Part shown: piece after piece, positions 60,162-64,000 of the stretch
Numbering within the stretch: the first letter of the stretch is position 1
How the letters are laid out: each line of letters opens with the position of its first letter
Source of the DNA: Flavobacteriales bacterium
Lineage (GTDB): Bacteria > Bacteroidota > Bacteroidia > Flavobacteriales_D > Sanyastnellaceae
Direction of reading: 5' to 3'
Assembly: GCA_029242765.1 (NCBI GenBank)
Contig: JAQWTJ010000038.1
Coordinates: 1-64,000 of the forward strand
Length of the DNA: 64,000 nt
Position numbers and translations under genes: made by a program
The notes under the pieces: generated by a model
Told to the model about the DNA's origin: nothing
Databases searched by the model: none
The model's input: only the letters and a program-made list of their open reading frames with translations

Positions 60162-61577
60162 ATGAGAGCCACTAAAATTGTTGCAACGGTCGGTCCGGCC
60201 TCTTCATCCCTGGAAGTGATTCGAGAGATGGTGAAGGAGGGGGTCAATGTGATGCGCCTGAATTTCTCACATGGCGTGTACGATGACCATGCGGCGGTGG
60301 TCAATGCCGTTCGAAAGGTGGACGCTGAGCTCGGCACCAACACGGCGCTGCTTGCCGATTTGCAAGGCCCGAAGATTCGGGTTGGAGCCATGACTGAAGG
60401 TGCTTTGCTTGTGGACGGTGCTGAGTTTGAGTTTCGCGTGGGCGAAGGCGAAGGCTGTGCCGAATATGCGTACACCACTTATCCTGATTTTGCGGGCGAC
60501 GTTAAGCCGGGCGAGCCGGTGCTGCTGGACGATGGAAAACTGCGGCTTGAAGTGTTGTCAACCGACGGGAAAAAGAAGGTGACATGCCGCGTAATCCACG
60601 GGGGATTGCTGTCTTCTCGCAAGGGCATCAATTTACCCAACACCGAGATTTCACTTCCGAGTTTAACCGAGAAGGACTGCGAGGATTTAGACTTTGCTCT
60701 GAGTATAGATGTGGATTGGATCGGGCTGAGTTTTGTGCGATCGGCGCAGGACATCACCGACTTGCGCGCTATCATCAATGGCCAGCAAAAGCACGCGCGG
60801 ATTGTCGCGAAGATTGAGAAGCTCGAGGCGGTGGAACAGCTGCAGCAAATCGTTCATCAGACCGACGCGGTAATGGTGGCCCGGGGTGATTTGGGCGTGG
60901 AGGTGCCTATGGAGCGCGTGCCTCTGATTCAGAAGCGCATCATCGAATTGTGCTTGCGGGGGAGCAAGCCGGTCATTGTGGCCACGCAGATGATGGAGTC
61001 GATGATTGAGAACATCGCACCCACCCGAGCCGAAGTCAACGATGTAGCCAATGCCGTGCTCGATGGCGCCGATGCGGTGATGCTCAGCGGTGAAACTTCG
61101 GTGGGACAGCACCCCGTCGAGGTGATACGCGCCATGCGATCGATTATCGAAGAGGTTGAGAAAGAGGATCATATTTACTACTCAGAGAGGCCACCGGCGG
61201 AGAGTGAATCGGAACGCTTCATCTCGGACCACATCTGTTACAACGCCTGTCGATTGGCAAAAAGAACGGGTGCACGAGCGATCATCACTATGTCCTACTC
61301 GGGCTACACGGCCTACAAGGTTTCCGGCCAACGTCCGCGCTGCCCCATCATCGTGTTCACCGGGAACAAGGCGATCTTGGGACAAGTTTCATTGGCCTGG
61401 GGTGTAACGGCTTACCCCTACACGAAGATGATTTCCACCGATCACACGATTTCGGACGTGAAGCGCATTTTGTATCGAGATGGGCGGGTGGTGGACGGCG
61501 ACCTCATCATCCATATTGCGTCCATGCCCATTGGCGAATCCGGCATGACGAACATGCTCAAGCTCGACCGAATCTGA
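60162..61577 (+). CDS. pyk: pyruvate kinase
   Basis: 471 residues. It converts phosphoenolpyruvate and ADP to pyruvate and ATP. Signatures: TKIVATVGPASS, NVMRLNFSHG, DLQGPKIRVG, AKIEKLEAVEQL, VARGDLGVEVP and TQMMESMI with the C-terminal regulatory domain complete. It starts 35 bp after the IPExxxVDY gene and closes the conserved cluster. Confidence 0.97.
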   Translation: MRATKIVATVGPASSSLEVIREMVKEGVNVMRLNFSHGVYDDHAAVVNAVRKVDAELGTNTALLADLQGPKIRVGAMTEGALLVDGAEFEFRVGEGEGCAEYAYTTYPDFAGDVKPGEPVLLDDGKLRLEVLSTDGKKKVTCRVIHGGLLSSRKGINLPNTEISLPSLTEKDCEDLDFALSIDVDWIGLSFVRSAQDITDLRAIINGQQKHARIVAKIEKLEAVEQLQQIVHQTDAVMVARGDLGVEVPMERVPLIQKRIIELCLRGSKPVIVATQMMESMIENIAPTRAEVNDVANAVLDGADAVMLSGETSVGQHPVEVIRAMRSIIEEVEKEDHIYYSERPPAESESERFISDHICYNACRLAKRTGARAIITMSYSGYTAYKVSGQRPRCPIIVFTGNKAILGQVSLAWGVTAYPYTKMISTDHTISDVKRILYRDGRVVDGDLIIHIASMPIGESGMTNMLKLDRI

Positions 61578-61616
61578 CGCCGAAAACGGTGTGAAAAGTG
61601 GCGTGAAAAGCGGGCT

Positions 61617-61624
61617 TATCTTCG
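61617..61624 (+). promoter_or_regulatory. possible -7 box of ileS
   Basis: TATCTTCG, one base off TAnnTTTG and identical to the box before the DUF349 gene, lies 30 bases before the ileS ATG in the 77-bp gap after pyk. No clear -33 TTG. Confidence 0.35.
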
Positions 61625-61654
61625 CGCAAGTTTCAATTGCTTTGAACGCGTAGT

Positions 61655-64000
61655 ATGGCACATGAATTTCCCAGCCGGGGCTCCTTGAATCTTCCCGAAG
61701 TTATGCGCGATGTCCAGGCGCAGTGGGACGCCGAGGACGTGTTTCGTCGCAGCGTAAGCGAGCGACCCAAGGAAAACAGCTTCGTTTTCTATGAGGGCCC
61801 CCCATCGGCCAACGGCCAGCCCGGCATCCACCACGTGATGGGCCGCGCAATCAAGGATATTTTTTGCCGGTTTCAAACGCTCCAAGGCAAGCGGGTTGAA
61901 CGCAAGGCGGGCTGGGATACGCACGGCTTGCCTGTGGAGTTGAGTGTTGAGAAAGAGTTGGGCATCACCAAGGAGGACATCGGCACCAAGCTCTCGGTTG
62001 AGGATTACAACGCCGCTTGCCGCAAGACCGTGATGCGTTACACGGACCGCTGGAATGCGTTGACCCGGGAGATGGGCTATTGGGTGGATATGGAGTCGCC
62101 CTACATCACGTACGAGAGCAAGTACATCGAGTCGGTATGGTGGCTTTTAGCCCAATTGTATAAGCGCGATTACATTTATAAGGGCTACACGATTCAACCC
62201 TTTAGCCCCAAGGCGGGCACGGGTTTGAGCACGCACGAATTGAACCAACCGGGGGCCTACCAAGACGTGACGGACACAACCGTGATTGCGCAGTTTCGCT
62301 TGGTCGGAACGAGTGCAGAGCGGCTTCTGGGTCTGGATGGCGTTGCGACGGGCGTGTCGGACAGCGGACTCACGGGGCCGGTCGACTTGCTGGCCTGGAC
62401 CACCACGCCGTGGACGCTGCCGTCGAACACGGCATTGACTGTGGGCGCGAAGATTGACTATGTGGTGGTGGCCACGTGCAATCGCTACACTCAGGAGGCC
62501 GGCCTTGTGGTGCTGGCCGAGGCGTTGTACTCAAAGCAATTCGAGGAAAAAAACGCACCGCAGGGAGAGATCGTCGGGCGTGTGAAGGGGGCTGATTTGG
62601 TCGGCCTTCGGTACGAACAGTTGATCGATTGGGCGCAGCCGATGGGTTCGCCCGAGGCGCCCGCTGAGGCCGCGTTTCAAGTCATCGCTGGAGATTTTGT
62701 GACGACCGAAGATGGAACGGGAATCGTGCACACGGCGCCGACCTTTGGTGCGGATGATGCGCGGGTGGCTGCGGCTGCGGGCGTGCCGCCGATGTTGGTT
62801 GCTGATGACGTGGCCGCTGCACCGGGGTCTAGCGCAGGTTCTGGCGGGGGGATGCCGTTGGTGGACCGCAGGGGCCGCTTCATCGGGTGCTGTGGGCCGA
62901 TGGCCGGGCGGTATGTAAGGAACGAGTATTACGATGAGGGCCAAGCTCCTGATCGCTCTGTTGATGTGGAGATTGCGATTGAATTGAAGACGCGCGGCCG
63001 GGCTTTCAAAGTCGAGAAGTACACCCACAGTTATCCGCATTGTTGGAGGACGGACAAGCCCATTTTGTACTACCCTATGGACAGCTGGTTTGTCCGGGCG
63101 ACGGCGGCCAAGGAGCGTATGATGGAGTTGAACAAGACCATCTTGTGGAAGCCAGCATCAACGGGAACGGGCCGCTTTGGTAAATGGCTGGAAAACCTGA
63201 ATGATTGGAATTTGAGCCGCTCACGATTCTGGGGGATCCCTATTCCAATTTGGCGGACCGAGGATGGCGATGAAGCCCTATGCATCGAGTCTGTGGAACA
63301 ATTGAAGGCGGCGTGCGATGAAGCGGTGCTGGCCGGTGTGATGGCTCAGAACCCACTGGCGGACTTTGCACCGGGCGATATGTCGGCTGAGAATTACGAA
63401 GGGGTTGACTTGCACAAGCACCGTATGGACGACATCGTCCTGGTTTCAAGCGATGGTCGTCCGATGAAGCGCGAGGCAGATTTGATTGACGTGTGGTTCG
63501 ATTCAGGGAGCATGCCATACGCTCAAGGCCACTATCCTTTTGAGTCGCCCGAACGCATTGACCAAGGCACGGCTTTTCCAGCAGACTTTATTGCTGAGGG
63601 TGTGGATCAAACGCGGGGCTGGTTTTACACCTTGCACGCCATTGCTGTGATGGTGTTCGACAGCGTGGCGTACAAATCGGTGGTGTCCAATGGTCTGGTG
63701 CTGGACAAGCACGGTGTCAAGATGTCGAAGCGCCTAGGCAATACGGTGGATCCTTTTGAGACAATTGGCAAGTATGGCGCGGATGCAACCCGGTGGTATA
63801 TGGTGACCAATGCCCAACCTTGGGACAACTTGCGTTTTGACATTGAAGGCATCGGGGAGGTGCAGCGCAAGTTCTTCGGGACGCTGCACAACACGTATGC
63901 CTTCTTTGCTATGTATGCTCAGATTGATGAGTTCCAACCCCATGTTGACAAGGGCAATTCGGGCCCTATAAGCGTCGCAGATCGACCGGAAATTGACCGT
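61655..64000 (+). CDS. ileS: isoleucyl-tRNA synthetase (partial, C-terminus off the window)
   Basis: The open frame runs 782 codons from the ATG at 61655 to the right edge; it is not in the ORF track because it has no stop. The HIGH-type motif is PPSANGQPGIHHVMG and the KMSKS-type motif is KMSKRLGNTVDPFE. CP1 editing-domain sequence lies between (DLLAWTTTPWTLPSNTAL). The GIHH form and KMSKR resemble the eukaryote-like IleRS group that, as I recall, Bacteroidota use. Confidence 0.95.
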   Translation, partial: MAHEFPSRGSLNLPEVMRDVQAQWDAEDVFRRSVSERPKENSFVFYEGPPSANGQPGIHHVMGRAIKDIFCRFQTLQGKRVERKAGWDTHGLPVELSVEKELGITKEDIGTKLSVEDYNAACRKTVMRYTDRWNALTREMGYWVDMESPYITYESKYIESVWWLLAQLYKRDYIYKGYTIQPFSPKAGTGLSTHELNQPGAYQDVTDTTVIAQFRLVGTSAERLLGLDGVATGVSDSGLTGPVDLLAWTTTPWTLPSNTALTVGAKIDYVVVATCNRYTQEAGLVVLAEALYSKQFEEKNAPQGEIVGRVKGADLVGLRYEQLIDWAQPMGSPEAPAEAAFQVIAGDFVTTEDGTGIVHTAPTFGADDARVAAAAGVPPMLVADDVAAAPGSSAGSGGGMPLVDRRGRFIGCCGPMAGRYVRNEYYDEGQAPDRSVDVEIAIELKTRGRAFKVEKYTHSYPHCWRTDKPILYYPMDSWFVRATAAKERMMELNKTILWKPASTGTGRFGKWLENLNDWNLSRSRFWGIPIPIWRTEDGDEALCIESVEQLKAACDEAVLAGVMAQNPLADFAPGDMSAENYEGVDLHKHRMDDIVLVSSDGRPMKREADLIDVWFDSGSMPYAQGHYPFESPERIDQGTAFPADFIAEGVDQTRGWFYTLHAIAVMVFDSVAYKSVVSNGLVLDKHGVKMSKRLGNTVDPFETIGKYGADATRWYMVTNAQPWDNLRFDIEGIGEVQRKFFGTLHNTYAFFAMYAQIDEFQPHVDKGNSGPISVADRPEIDR

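Overview
The window is a chromosomal stretch of a Bacteroidota bacterium, most likely a marine Flavobacteriales relative with fairly GC-rich DNA (judged by eye, not computed). The evidence is the acpP-fabF-rnc-IPExxxVDY-pyk gene order, the TPR lipoprotein / DUF4292 lipoprotein / EnvC-like set, a RprXY-like two-component pair, a DnaG without zinc ligands, giant type IX secretion (T9SS) surface proteins, near absence of Shine-Dalgarno sequences, and Bacteroidota-type promoter boxes (TAnnTTTG). Fifty-one protein genes and two tRNA genes are called. The first and last protein genes run off the window. No insertion sequence, prophage, CRISPR array or rRNA was seen, and no intergenic gap exceeds about 300 bases.

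Layout. 1-2.9 kb: 5' part of a large PKD/Ig-like secreted protein. 2.9-5.5 kb: tRNA-Val, then feoA and feoB placed tail to tail. 5.6-10.6 kb: a minus-strand envelope operon (nucleotidyltransferase, TPR lipoprotein, DUF4292 lipoprotein, EnvC-like protein). 10.6-17.9 kb: enoyl-CoA hydratase, a fused two-domain ABC ATPase, tyrosine catabolism (hpd, hmgA), a lone LytTR regulator, a LysM glucosaminidase and a polyprenyl diphosphate synthase. 18-22.3 kb: yicC-gmk-nadD facing prs-rplY-pth. 22.3-28.3 kb: histidine kinase and response regulator, dnaG, and recJ in opposition. 28.3-33.1 kb: cell-surface lipoproteins, aldehyde dehydrogenase, tRNA-Gln, and a secreted protein with twelve YadA-head-like repeats. 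33.1-43.5 kb: a 3458-residue T9SS surface protein. 43.7-49 kb: leuS, a choice-of-anchor-B protein with dockerin-like repeats, a polysaccharide deacetylase and a single-domain response regulator. 49-54.9 kb: DUF349 protein, recX, prfB, fumC, mannose-1-phosphate guanylyltransferase. 55-57.4 kb: MlaE/MlaF-type lipid transporter coupled to an iodotyrosine-deiodinase-like flavoprotein. 57.5-64 kb: acpP-fabF-rnc-IPExxxVDY-pyk, then ileS.

Most of the window is housekeeping. The notable parts are: the repeat-built surface proteins, including an apparently uncharacterised domain present twice in the giant protein; a 21-bp-period direct repeat at the giant gene's promoter that looks like an operator; an iodotyrosine-deiodinase-like enzyme with its substrate triad intact in a genome that also degrades tyrosine; a recurrent -7 box that sometimes ends only a few bases before the start codon (possible leaderless mRNAs); and enzymes with altered key residues (DnaG zinc site, FeoB G4 motif, EnvC-like LytM domain).
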